DNA of 64,000 nucleotides, taken from NCBI RefSeq assembly GCF_024586455.1, contig NW_026089624.1, forward strand, positions 4,803,341 to 4,867,340. The letters are read 5' to 3'. The translations under genes were made by a program, and so were the position numbers. Below, piece after piece: positions 44,749-55,875 of this stretch. Below the pieces are notes generated by a model, which saw only the letters and a program-made list of their open reading frames with translations, had not been told where the DNA came from and ran no database searches. How positions within the stretch are numbered: the stretch's first letter is position 1; every line of letters begins with the position of its first letter. The DNA is from Bactrocera neohumeralis (lineage: Eukaryota; Arthropoda; Insecta; Diptera; Tephritidae).

Positions 44749-44759
44749 AAATTTTATGG

Positions 44760-46720
44760 GGAAAACGGGAACCAGAACCGGGATCAGTGTCTACTGAAGC
44801 TCAACTCCTATTATTCCTGTCGCCGCCACTACCAGTTCTTTCTGGAGACGAAACCACGTTTAACCTGCTTGACAAATTGGATTTATGATCTTAAGTGCTA
44901 ATTCAAAACAAAATTGATGATGAACTAAAATATGTGTTATTGAAAAAACCCTAAAAATTACGCAAGAGAAATCTTACAAATTCCCAATCACAGACGACAA
45001 AAGACATTTGAAATTTCCAGCACAAATGGTTCGATCAATTCTCCTGAAAAGCTGGTCTATACCTTAAAAGCCTGAAGGTGCTGCAAGATTTATGTTGTGC
45101 TGGGAAGGGTGCACACCAAAAACCGAGCTTATTGGTTGTGAAACCATTAAACAAGTGGAAAGACGCGATCGCGGATTTTAAGCGGCATGAGCAAAGCAAG
45201 TATCATCAAGACTGCACATTATTTGCTGATAATTTTAGAAGCGTATATGAAAAAAAACAAATAGACATAAGGAGTAAACTAGACATCGCGCGATCCGCTA
45301 ATATTTCCAAAAATAGGAAAAAACTGGTTCCCATTGTTGAAACCATTAAGCTGTGTGGACGACAAAAATTATCATTAAGAGGAGCTTGCGATTTCGGATG
45401 TATTAAATTCAGTGAGTCTGAAAATCAGATATTAATGATGGTAATTTTCGAGCTATATTACGTATGCGTCATAAATGTGGCGATATAGATTTGAAGCAAC
45501 ATGATGAAACTTCTTGCAGTTAAATTTACATATTATAGTCCAACTATACAAAATGTGAATTGATTTCTGTTTAGGTGAAAAATCTAAAACAACTGTGACG
45601 GCTATTAATAATGCTAAGAGTTTTTCCTTCCTGGCTGATGAAAACAACGGATATACTCACGACAGGAAGAAATGTCCATCTGTGCAAGATACACCGAGCT
45701 CCACAACAATGTTTATATCGTACGAGAAGATTTTCATATTTAGCTACTGTTGAAAGCACAACCGGAGCTTCTTTAGCTCAAACAATTCTGGAAAGTTTAC
45801 ACATTAATATGCAAATTGACTGTAATTATTTGGACAAGGCTACGATGGTGCTGCAAGCATGAAAGGCAATATGAATGGTGTGCAGGCAATAATCCGAGAA
45901 AAATATCCTGAAGCTATATGCACTGCAGCTCATTCGCTAAATTTAGCTTTGTGTCACTCATGCCAAATTCAACCCATCAGAAATGCAATTGGCATTTTAA
46001 AATCAATGGGGCTCTTTTTCAAATCCTCCGCCAAACGAACAAATTGTTTAACAGAATATATTAAACAAAATATGCCAGAAACAAAATGGAGAACATTAAC
46101 TGCAATGTGCGAGACCCGATGGGTTGAAACCATGATGGGCTGCTGAGGTTTAAAAAGATTTTTTTAAAGCGATTGTTGGTGCATTAGAAGAATTAAGTGG
46201 TAATAGCGATTGCGATACTTCATCAAAAGCATCTTCTTTTATAAGATCAATATCACTAGTGAGTCGTGATAAGCTTGTGCTGCCTAAATTGTATACGGCA
46301 TATACCTTACCATTATGCAAAATCTTCAAACAACTTCATGACTTAGCGGCTGCTATGTTAACGTCGATCTTCATTATAACAATTTTAAAATATGCGTACA
46401 AACTCAGAAACAGAGTTCAGGATATTTTAAAGACGCTGAGAATTTGCTTGAGTTTCTGGGTGAAACAATAGCTGTTCGAATAACTGGGCGACAGCAAAAC
46501 TGCGCAAACATAGTTGAAAAGATCCAAAAAATACTACCGAATAATCCATTTTATCAATTTAGATGATTTTAATAACCAATTAAAACTAAGATTTGAAAAG
46601 CATAATGTAACAGTGACACAACTTACAAATTAAGCACAAATGAGTGCGTGTAAAGGCTGGCACAGTATTTCACGAAAAAACCTTTTCATTTTATGACAAT
46701 TTTTTTAAACGACAAATTAC
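44760..46720 (+). pseudogene. hAT transposase with TTF-type zinc finger (DUF4371/ZMYM1-like), decayed
   Basis: Blocks in order: an acidic N-terminus (SPPLPVLSGDETTFNLLDKL), the TTF finger region (YKFPITDD, then FQHKWFDQFSWL-like, shifted, 44990-45060), KWKDAIADFKRHEQSKYHQD (45145-45205), VPIVETIKLCGRQKLSLRG, a core block with SFLADE (45630), GYDGAASMKGNMNGVQAIIR (about 45840-45895), CTAAHSLNLALCHSCQIQPI, MCETRWVETM (about 46105-46135), and a tail VTQL..VKAGTVFHEKTFSFYDNF. Stops and frameshifts occur between most blocks. The C-terminal dimerisation region is lost in the homopolymer zone. The right-hand copy shows the clean version of the tail. Confidence 0.8.
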
Positions 46721-46794
46721 AAAATTTCGCAACGAACCCGAAATAAACATGCCTAATTTTAGCAATAGAATCGCTTGGGCTTTAAACGATTTTC

Positions 46795-46994
46795 AAATTT
46801 TTTTTAAAAATTTTTTTTTTAATTTTTTTTTTAAGTTGCTAAATATGTATGTATTATATGTAAAAATTTTAAAACCAAAAAAGATATGTACATATGTAAA
46901 ATTTAAAAAGTTTTTTTTTTTAAAAAAACCCCCAAAAAAAAGGGGTTTTAAAAATTTTTTTTTTAAAAAAAAATTTTTTTTAAAAAATTTTTAT

Positions 46995-47026
<32 letters not shown>

Positions 47027-47320
47027 TTATTTTTTTTTTTTTTTTTTAAAAAATTTTTTTTTAAAAAAAATTTTTGGTTTTTTTTTTTAAAAATCCCAAA
47101 AAAATTTTTTTTTGGGTTTGGGGGAAAAAAATTTTTTTTTTTTTAAAAAAAAAACAATTTTTTTTTAAAAAATTGGCCCCTTTTAAAAAGGGAAAAAAAA
47201 ATTGAAAAAAAAAATTTTTTTTTTTTTTTAAAAACCTTTTTTAAAAGGGCCCTTTTTTTGGGGTTTTGCCCGGAACTTTCCCAAAAAAAAAAAATGTTTT
47301 TTTTAGTTAATCCCCCCCCT
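46795..47320. other. Homopolymer-stretched stretch, probable sequencing/assembly artefact
   Basis: Over ~500 bp almost every base is in long runs of T or A, with short runs of C and G (e.g. CCCCCAAAAAAAAGGGGTTTT). It begins and ends abruptly inside recognisable hAT-1 sequence whose mirrored copy at 63545 onward has normal complexity. The 148-codon Phe/Lys frame across it is spurious. Confidence 0.8.
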
Positions 47321-47348
47321 AAATGAAATCCTGGCTACGGCCTTTTAT

Positions 47349-47530
47349 GGTGCACAATTTGACTTACAAACTGATCACCAACTACTTAAATGGCTTCATA
47401 CAAAAACACAATGTAATGGTGTGAACCGAAGATTACAAAGATGGATGTTAAAGTTAGAAGAATATAATATTTGAGCATATTTTATATTTTAAAGATAATA
47501 AAGTGGTCGATGTTTTGATCCGCATAAATT
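47349..47530 (+). pseudogene. Ty3/gypsy RNase H/connection fragment
   Basis: Plus-strand frame YGAQFDLQTDHQLLKWLHTK .. RLQRWMLKLEEYNI to a stop at 47475, then a decayed DNVVADALSR-like continuation. The TDH-Q-L-L-K-W and RLQRW..LEEY motifs are those of gypsy RNase H. Absent from the right arm, so inserted into (or lost from) one side after the mirror arrangement formed. Confidence 0.75.
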
Positions 47531-47867
47531 CATGAAATAAATAAAATTGAGAATGTAACGGAATTATAGAAAACAATTTTTTTTTGGATAATAATATACA
47601 AAAATTTGAAAAACGTATTAGTGCCAGATATTTTGAGATAAGATTATATCAAATTGGGCAAAGTAACACTTATAAAATTTGTTTAAAATTGATTTTATAT
47701 AGTGCATTAAAAAATGTTTGCTTACTTACATGAGATATTTAAAACAATATTGCAGGTTTTTTGTTTGTTACATTTATGATGCTAGGCGAGATTATTGTTT
47801 TTCTTTTGTTTAGGTTAAATTGATAATTACAACATAGATATAAATAATGTGTTTTACATGTTAAAAA

Positions 47868-49316
47868 TGGGAACACTACCATTCAAAGTAAGAAAGCATC
47901 AAATAAAGTTATGAATCCGTACATTAATCAATAGCACCCGGAAGGTGAAACTACGTCGATTTTTAATTGTTAAATTGCAATAGAAAATAGATGTCAATGG
48001 AAAATTGTTTCTGCGCAACTATTTTCAAACGAAACATTCCAGGTAAAATATCTATAATGTTGAAAGAGCAGTAGATAATCAAAATGAAATGACGGAATGT
48101 TTGATAAATTTCAGTGTTCAAATTTTGTTATGGCGGTAAACAATTAACGAATTATTCTTTATCTGAAAACACTATTTGGCCATTCTCCGTCAACCTGAGA
48201 TGCACAAATAAAACTATCACAGAATTGCAAAAGTAAATTCGAAATTGAGCCTTATTGATTCACGTATCGACCGTATCGTTCAATTACATATGTTCAACAT
48301 TGTGACGGTTCTGCGTATTTATAGACCAGTTTTAACTAATATTAAAATTGATATTTTTGGAATGGAATTTTATTACGTGAATATTTCGATCTCATGTGTT
48401 GCACACGTCGATATCAGTTGTTGATTGTCTGAAATGTTCTGCACCATATAGAGGACGCCAATAGAGTTGATATCCATCATTTTCAGTTTTGTTTTGAAAA
48501 AAGAGGATTTGTTTCATGCATTTATTGTCAGACATACAAACCGAAAAGATAGTTTCCACCACTTTGTATAACAAGAGTTATTCTGCATCAGAATTTCCAG
48601 AAATGACATTGTTGGTGGTGTTAACCATCATCAAAAAGAAGAATGCGAAATTATCTACGACTCAACAAAGTTATCTAGCATGCAACAGCACCACATATAC
48701 GTTGCTTCAAGATATAGTCAATCAAAGTTTGTGAATTGTTTGAAAAGTCATGCTGTGACATCGTGACGATCGCTTGCTGATTGACCGCGATCCATAACTC
48801 CGCACGTTTGTCACCGCATCCTGGCAGTACTTCTTGCCTTGGGTTGCCATACGTTGATGGCAAAAAGAACGCCGACAGATATTAGGGTGAACTCTTCGTG
48901 GCTTTGCAACAAAGTTAAATTTGCAATTGATCACTTTATGTGAAACAAATTTTCACAGAATAATTTTCATTAATTTTTCTTTTCAATAGCCGGAATAAAA
49001 AAGCAACCGACCGAATTTACAAATCAAAATATTGAAAAAATTTGCACTTTTTGGAACTATCCAATTTTCCGACTTTTTCATCAAAAGTATAAGCTTATTT
49101 TTATTTCTAAACCTTGATTGATCCACAACGATACCTGAAAATTTTCGTCAAGATTGCTGCAGCCGTTCTCTTAGCGTTACTAACAAACAAATATTAATTG
49201 TGTTTGGATTCTCTTTTTATTCTTTCCGAACACTAATAAAATTATCAAATTTGGTTCAGTCGTATGAAAGTTATGAGCGTACATACAGTTTGGCGATTCA
49301 TTTTTATTTATATAGA
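47868..49316 (-). mobile_element. Helitron fragment, left arm
   Basis: The 5' terminus on the minus strand is TCTATATAAATAAAAATG (ends 49316). The Rep N-terminal region follows as in the right-arm copy, but with many small deletions: the sections around 48390-48560 and 48600-48930 align with 62030-62600 almost base for base apart from indels. It ends about 47868 in the block matching 63235. Non-functional. Confidence 0.75.
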
Positions 49317-51713
49317 CATAATATTGAAGTACTAGATTCCAGCATAAGAAGATTCATCAAGCTACCTGGCTGTCTCCGGATCGAAAACTACCAACCAGAT
49401 CGATCATGTTGTGACAGACGGAAGACACGTCTCCAGTGTTTTAGATGTGCGTGCGTTCCGAGGTCCTAACATCGACTCGGACCACTATCTTGTTGCAGCT
49501 AAGATTCGCACTCGCCTCTGTGCAGCAAAAAACGCACGCCAACAAACACAAGGAGGGTTCGTAGTCGAGAAGCTGCAATCACAACAGACAGCCGAACGAT
49601 TTTCTACTCGGCTTGCACTCCTGCTCTCTGAGAGCACTAGTCAACAACTCGGTATAGGGGAACTGTGGGACGGCATTTCAAATTCCTTACGTACAGCTGC
49701 AACCGAAACCATTGGTTTTCGGAAAGAGCAAAAGAACAGCTGGTACGAGGAGTGCCGTGTCGCAGCGGAGAGAAAACAGGCTGCCTACCTCGCAACGTTA
49801 CGATCGACCACTACACGTGCGGGATGGGATAGATACCGAGAGTTGAAGAGGGAAGCGAGACGCATTTGCAGACAGAAGAAGAAAGAGGCCTGAAATGCGT
49901 GAGTACGAAGAGCTTGATAAGCTGGCCGACAGGGGTAATGCTCGAAAATTCTACGAAAAAATGCGGCGGCTTACAGAAGGTTTCAAGACCGGAGCATACT
50001 CTTGTAGAACCCCAAAGGTGATCTAGTCACTGATGCCCAGAGCATAGTTAAATTATGGAGGGAGCACTTCTCCAGCCTGCTGAATGGCAGTGAACGCACA
50101 ACACCAGGAGAAGGAGAACCCGATTCCCAATCGATGACGATGGAGCAGACGTTCCATTACCCGACCATGAAGAAGTTCGAATAGCAATTGCCCGCCTCAA
50201 GAACAACAAAGCGGCAGGGGCCGACGGACTACCGGCCGAGCTATTCAAACACGGCGGCGAAGAACTAATAGGGAGCATGCATCAGCTTCTTTGTAAAATA
50301 TGGTCGGACGAGAGCATGCCCAACGATTGGAATTTAAGTGTGCTATGCCCAATCCATAAAAAAGGAGACCCACAATCTGCGCCAACTACCGTGGGATTAG
50401 CCTCCTCAACATCGCATATAAGGTTCTATCGAGCGTATTGTGTGAAAGATTAAAGCCCACCGTCAACAAACTGATTGGACCTTATCAGTGTGGCTTCAGA
50501 CCTGGAAAATCAACAACCGACCAGATATTCACCATGCGCCAAATCTTGGAAAAGACCCGTGAAAGGAGAATCGACACACACCACCTCTTCGTCGATTTCA
50601 AAGCTGCTTTCGACAGCACGAAAAGGAGCTGCCTTTATGCCGCGATGTCTGAATTTGGTATCCCCGCAAAACTAATACGGCTGTGTAAACTGACGTTGAA
50701 CAACACGAAAAGCTCCGTCAGGATCGGGAAGGACCTCTCCGAGCCGTTCGATACCAAACGAGGTTTCAGACAAGGCGACTCCCTATCGTGCGACTTCTTC
50801 AACCTGCTCCTGGAGAAAATAGTTCGAGCTGCAGAACTAAACAGAGAAGGTACCATCTTCTATAAGAGTGTACAGCTGCTGGCGTATGCCGACGATATTG
50901 ATATCATCGGCCTCAACACCCGCGCCGTTAGTTCTGCTTTCTCCAGGCTGGACAAGGAAGCACAGAAAATGGGTCTGGTAGTGAACGAGGCAAAACGAAA
51001 TATCTCCTGTCATCAAACAAACAGTCGTCGCACTCGCGACTTGGCTCTCACGTCACTGTTGACAGTCATAACTTTGAAGTTGTAGATAATTTCGTCTATT
51101 TAGGAACCAGCATTAACACCACTAATAATGTCAGCCTGGAAATCCAACGCAGGATTGCTCTTGCCAACAGGTGCTACTTCGGACTGAGTAGGCAATTGAA
51201 AAGTAAAGTCCTCTCTCGACGAACAAAAGCTAAACTCTATAAGTCGCTCATAATTCCCGTCCTGCTATATGGTGCAGAGGCTTGGGCGATGACAGCAACC
51301 GATGAGTCGACGTTACGAGTTTCGAGAGAAAATTCTGCGAAAGATTTATGGTCCTTTGCGCATTGGCCACGGCGAATATCGCATCCGATGGAACGATGAG
51401 CTGTACGAGATATATGACGACATTGACATAGTTCAGCGAATTAAAAGACAGCGGCTACGCTGGCTAGGTCATGTTGTCCGGATGGATGAAAACACTCCAG
51501 CTCTGAAAGTATTCGACAGTACCCGCCGGGGGAAGCAGAGAAGAGGAAGACCTCCACTCCGTTGGAAGGACCAAGTGGAGAAGGACCTGGCTTCGCTTGG
51601 AATATCCAATTGGCGCCACGCAGCGAAAAAGAAGAAACGACTGCGCGCTGTAGTTAACTCAGCTATAATCGCGTAAGCGGTGTCTACCTCAATTAAGAAG
51701 AAGAAGAAGACAT
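49317..51713 (+). mobile_element. RTE-like LINE copy, left arm
   Basis: Starts within the endonuclease (TRFQHKKIHQATWLSPDRK in one frame) where the Helitron abuts it, and ends in AATTAAGAAGAAGAAGAAGA. It mirrors 59163-61559 with about 97-98% identity by eye. Confidence 0.85.
49340..51676 (+). pseudogene. LINE endonuclease-reverse transcriptase, frameshifted
   Basis: 49411-49893 carries the end of the endonuclease (DSDHYLVAAKIRTRLCAAK, the SDH catalytic motif) and the linker GWDRYRELKREARRICRQKK. A single-base change at about 49890 and others near 50010, 50130 and 50370 break the frame. 50438-51085 holds the RT palm: FVDFKAAFDS (motif A), GFRQGDSLSCDFFNLLLEK (motif B), LLAYADDIDII (catalytic motif C). 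After further breaks, 51196-51676 covers VLLYGAEAWAM and RLRWLGHVVRMD to the stop after NSAIIA. Confidence 0.85.
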
Positions 51714-52199
51714 AATGTTGGTTAGATTAAATTCTGAAAGGAATGGCGTTATTATCAAAGCCCTTCAAACTGTCATAATAAAGTATTTAGTTAAACTGTT
51801 TTGAAAACTCAGGCTGGTTAATTCTTATATCTCAAGTAACAAGCATTAAGTTGATGTGATTGGAGACTTAAGCTATACAATACATAAATTTTTTATTGGG
51901 TCCCTAGATGATTCACTCAAAGAAGGAGATAAGGGTTAAGGGTTACAAATTTTATGTGTAAAAATATATCTTTAGGTCAAATGAATAGATATCATCATAT
52001 TCTTGACAATAAAATGTTTTTGGTCTCTTTATGTGTCATTGCATTTACTAAAAAGTTTATTTTTATTTGAATTTTAATGCAGACTGTTTCTAAAACACTC
52101 CTCATCATGAAAATCTTGTCGCTAAATTGTCGTCACCAATTGTAATGCTTTGAACCATACAAGGCATACTATTTGTAATATACATTTGCCCATTTCTTC
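51714..52199. other. Left-arm spacer without counterpart in the right arm
   Basis: AT-rich DNA between LINE and hAT-2. No gene or repeat recognised. The corresponding interval in the right arm (58527-59162) is unrelated. Confidence 0.5.
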
Positions 52200-54840
52200 A
52201 AGTGTTTCCCGCTGCAAGTGGGAAGTAAAGACCCAGAAAGAAAATGGGGGCGTTGTGTAAGGCCTGGGGGTTAGTTATAATTTTATTTAGCTAGGAGGCC
52301 TCTTAAGCAACGACTACATTAGCTCTCGACTCTCAACAACAACTTGTGAACATCAACTAATATGAATTAAAAGATTGCTCAAACTCGGTTCTATATTTCT
52401 CTCCGCGTAGTTCATATATCTGTCCTATTTTATTGAATATAGAAAAAATGAAAATCATGTCAATCGGTCGCTTCGTTTCATAACGGGCATCTCGACAGGA
52501 TAGAATTTATAGAAACTAACTTTAAACGTATTGCTATTGAAATTGCCAAATCTGTATGACTATCATAATATAATCATTTTTAAAGTTAGGGTAGGTAGGT
52601 TCGAGCTGATGTAAAATTCTTTGAGCTCTTGAATAATTATTTTATCACTTAAAAGTTTTTGATGTAGCGCACGTTTTGAAACTGAAAATATGTGGAAACG
52701 AAAAAAGGATCTTTATCCTTTTTACAAATGTATTTCTAGGAAAAATAAGATCATATTTTTGGAAAATAAAATAACAAGAAAAAGGAGAAAGATCCCTTTT
52801 ACAAATGAATGGGAAAAATAATAATTGAAAATGTGTCTAAGAATTGATATAAACAAGTAAATTTTTTTTTATATTCATTTGTGTTTATTTATTTTATATT
52901 CATTTGTGGTTTTGCGCGCAATAGATGAGCATTACTTACGCCTCCTTTACACTACTCGCGAAGTTAAACGTATTTCTCAAAGCAAAACAATGTCGGAAGT
53001 AAAAAAGAAGAGACGGCAATACTGTGCGGAATACATTAAATTCGGATTCATTGAAAATCCCGCAAACCCATCCTCGCCTTTGTGTCTTCTATGTCCAAAA
53101 ACATTTTCGAATGAAGCAATGAAGCCTTCAAGACTGCAAGATCATTTGAATAAAATGCATCCAGATAAGAGAGACAAGAATGTAGCATATTTTCAAGACC
53201 TAGAGAAGAAGCATAATACTCAGCCAAGTGTAGCAAAACTATTTTCGGCGGCTGCTAAGCAAGATGACGACGGACTTCGAGCTTCGTACAATATCTCTTT
53301 GTTAATTGCTCAAAAAGGCAAACCACATAACATCGGAGAAGAGTTAATATTGCCAGCAATAAATGAAGTAATAACTACCGTGCTTCATAAACCGGCCGCA
53401 GATATTATCCGAAAAATTCCTTTGAGTAATAATTCTGTGAAAAGACGAATTGATGAAATGGCTGAAAACATTGAAGAATCATTGTGCGATCACCTGAGGA
53501 CTTGTTAATTCTCAATTCTGCTCGATGAGTCCACTTTACCAACTAATGAAGCATTGTTGTTGTCTTACGTGAGGTTTATTAAAGATGAGAAAATATGTGA
53601 AGAACTATTATTTGCTAGAAATTTAGAGACCGATACAAAAGGCGAAACCATATTCAATATATTGGAAAAGTTTTGCGATGAAACAAATTCCTTTGAAAAA
53701 TATTATTTCAGTTGCTACGGATGGCGCTCCGGCTATGACAGGGTGCCATAAAGGCTTCATAGCGCACTTAAAAAATAAAATTCCAGATGTCCTTGGTGTA
53801 CATTGCGTTATTCATAGACAACATTTAGTTGCTAGAAACTTAAGTGAAAAACTATTTCAATCACTGCAATATGTCATCAAAGCAGTCAATAAAATCCGCA
53901 ACAGCTCTTTGAATGATAGATTATTTCATCAGCTTTGTGTTACTAATGACGAGGATTTCAATCGTTTGTTGTTTCATACTGAAGTTCTTTGGCTATGAAG
54001 AGGCAATTGTCTGACTCGATGTTACAACCTGTTTGACTCTGTTATAGAGTTCTTGGAAACTAAAGATACAGAATTTCAAGACAAGCTCATAACATCAAAG
54101 AATGATATAGCTTACATGACAGACCTGTATAAATTGTTCAACGACATGAATCTCCAACTGCAAGGCGATAAACTAAATTTAATTAAAAAAAAAACGTCGT
54201 TGCTGCTTTCGCAGCCAAACTGCTTCTACACAAAAAGAATCTGGGCAGACGTGAGTTTCACAATTTTCCGAATTTATCAGTATCATGCAGTAACGACGAA
54301 TTGTTTGCCTACTGCCAACATTTGGAAAACCTCCACATTGACTTCACCGAACGATACCAGGACATTTTGAACTTGGAAATACCAGACTGGGTGTTGGATC
54401 CGTTTTCAAATGTCAACACAGCAATGTCACCTCAGCTGGAAGAAGAACTTATAGAATTGACAACAAACGAGGAAATAAAAATCAAGTTCAAAAATGGTTA
54501 CCAAGAATTTTGGCTACAAAAACCGATCTCGCAATTGTACCCTGGATTGTGGTCAATCGTTCAACGATTCTTGATAGCATTCCCATCGTCATATTTGTGT
54601 GAACGTGGATTTAGTGCTGTGACAACACTGCTTACTAAAAATAGAAATCGTTTGCTTGTTACCGAACGTGGCGACTTGCGACTGTTCTTGAGTAAATTGG
54701 AACCTGATATTAACAAAATTATTAAACAGCATCAGATTCATCCTTCACATTAGTTTTTATATATGGATCGATTATTTTAGTTTTATTTTTAATAAAAGAT
54801 TCTCTGTTTTAATACTATAAAGTTGTGTTTCAATAATCAT
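52200..54840 (+). mobile_element. hAT-2 element, left copy
   Basis: The 5' terminus AGTGTTTCCC (about 52200) is the decayed form of CAGTGTTTCCCA at the right-arm end (58526). Subterminal AAGGATCTTTATCCTT-type palindromes at about 52702-52722 and 52780-52801. Transposase 52990-54753, AATAAA at about 54791. The 3' TIR is not found before the palindrome centre. About 80 bp of the 5' TIR-adjacent sequence is deleted compared with the right copy. Confidence 0.8.
52990..54753 (+). pseudogene. hAT-2 transposase (BED finger, ZBED/SCAND3-like), frameshifted
   Basis: Starts MSEVKKKRRQYCAEYIKFGF at 52990 (the annotated open frame begins upstream, at 52879). BED-type finger CLLCPKTF..RLQDHLNKMHP. Then ISLLIAQKGKPHNIGEELIL, KPAADIIRKIPLSNNSVKRR, a premature stop at 53506, the core with SVATDGAPAMTGCHKGFIAH and VHCVIHRQHLVARNLSE (53690-53830), a stop at 53996 (a codon that reads RG in the right copy), and the C-terminal dimerisation block YPGLWSIVQRFLIAFPSSYL..CERGFSAVTTLLTK to DINKII and a stop at 54751. 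Lesions differ from those of the right-arm copy. Confidence 0.85.
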
Positions 54841-55064
54841 TCTTATTGGCAGGTGGAGCCCGTAAGAGTTAACTTGAGACCTAAGCGCCGTTGTATGTTA
54901 CCTACTGGTTACCTACTGCGCTTAGGTTTCAAGTTGCTGGCTATAGTAAACGTTTCGTTTAGAATTCTCCGTTAATATACATATATAGGGCACAATAATT
55001 AATTTGAAGTTATAGTGGTTTTTAAATAGGTGAAAAAAGCTAAAAAAAATGTATTCTCAAAGTT

Positions 55065-55586
55065 CTGGAAAATGTAGACAAGAATCTAGAGAAAGTTTCC
55101 AGGAATGTCACTGCCATTTCTAAACATCAGGGTTTGTTGACTCAAATTTGAAATAAGTTTGAAGTACAGTCTAAAATAAATACATTGAAAAAATTTTACA
55201 AATCGCTAAAATTCCTGCATAATAGTAAATAGTTATCAATTTAACGTTTTACAAAAGCAATATATATCTTTCTACACTTTAAAGTAAGTCCCTGGCCTTA
55301 TTCTTGGCCCTTAGTAGTTAAAAATAACTTTATTTAGCTTCCAATTACTTGTACCCAAAAATAAGTTTTTAGAAAAGTCGCGAAATTTAGTTTATTCTCT
55401 GCCTTAGAAAATTTTTTTTAGCTTTACCCAATCATATTTTAGATTTTTCTTTTTTATATATTTTCCATTTTATGTTAGTTAAAAATTCGTGGAATCTATT
55501 CCAAAAGTTTCTGTTCCTTTACGCGCGTATTTAAAAATTAGCATATTGAACATCCCAAACTTATTTTGTCTACCGCCCACTTTGAG
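55065..55586. other. Palindrome centre (~520 bp non-matching)
   Basis: AT-rich DNA with no clear mirrored counterpart beyond short words, e.g. TAGACAA near 55055 and its complement near 55568. No gene. Confidence 0.6.
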
Positions 55587-55875
55587 AATAAATATTTTTT
55601 AGCAGCATTTTTTCACCTATTTTTAAAACCACTATAACTTCAAATTAATTATTGTGACCTATATAGTATATTAACGGAGAATTCTAAACGAAACTTTTTA
55701 TAACCAGCAACTTGAAAGGAAAATAGGTAACATACAACGGCGCTAAGGTCTCAAGTTAACTCTTACGGGCTCCACCTGCCAATAAGAATGATTATTGAAA
55801 CACAACTTTATAATATTAAAACATAGAATCTTTTATTAAAAATAAAACTTAAATAATCGATCCATATATAAAAAA

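Larger units (their letters stand above)
44749..47344 (+). mobile_element. hAT-1 element, left copy (5' end lost in the gap)
   Basis: The 3' terminus, CCTAAATGAAATCCTGGCTACGGCC (to 47342-47344), is the complement of GGCCGTAGCCAGGATTTCATTT at 63525, a hAT-type terminus. The element runs from the gap through a decayed transposase and a corrupted A/T-homopolymer stretch to this TIR. The mirrored copy begins at 63523. Confidence 0.78.
44749..55064 (+). repeat. Left arm of a ~19-kb imperfect palindrome
   Basis: Order hAT-1(+), Helitron(-), LINE(+), hAT-2(+), then ~220 bp of shared centre-proximal DNA (TTGGCAGGTGGAGCCCGTAAG .. CCGTTAATATAC .. TTTTTTCACCTA in mirrored form). The right arm has the same order mirrored at 55587-64000. 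Confidence 0.85.

Noticed and set aside
46644..47090. 148-codon open frame rich in Phe and Lys
   Set aside because: It runs into the homopolymer-stretched zone; only its first ~30 codons are real hAT-1 tail.
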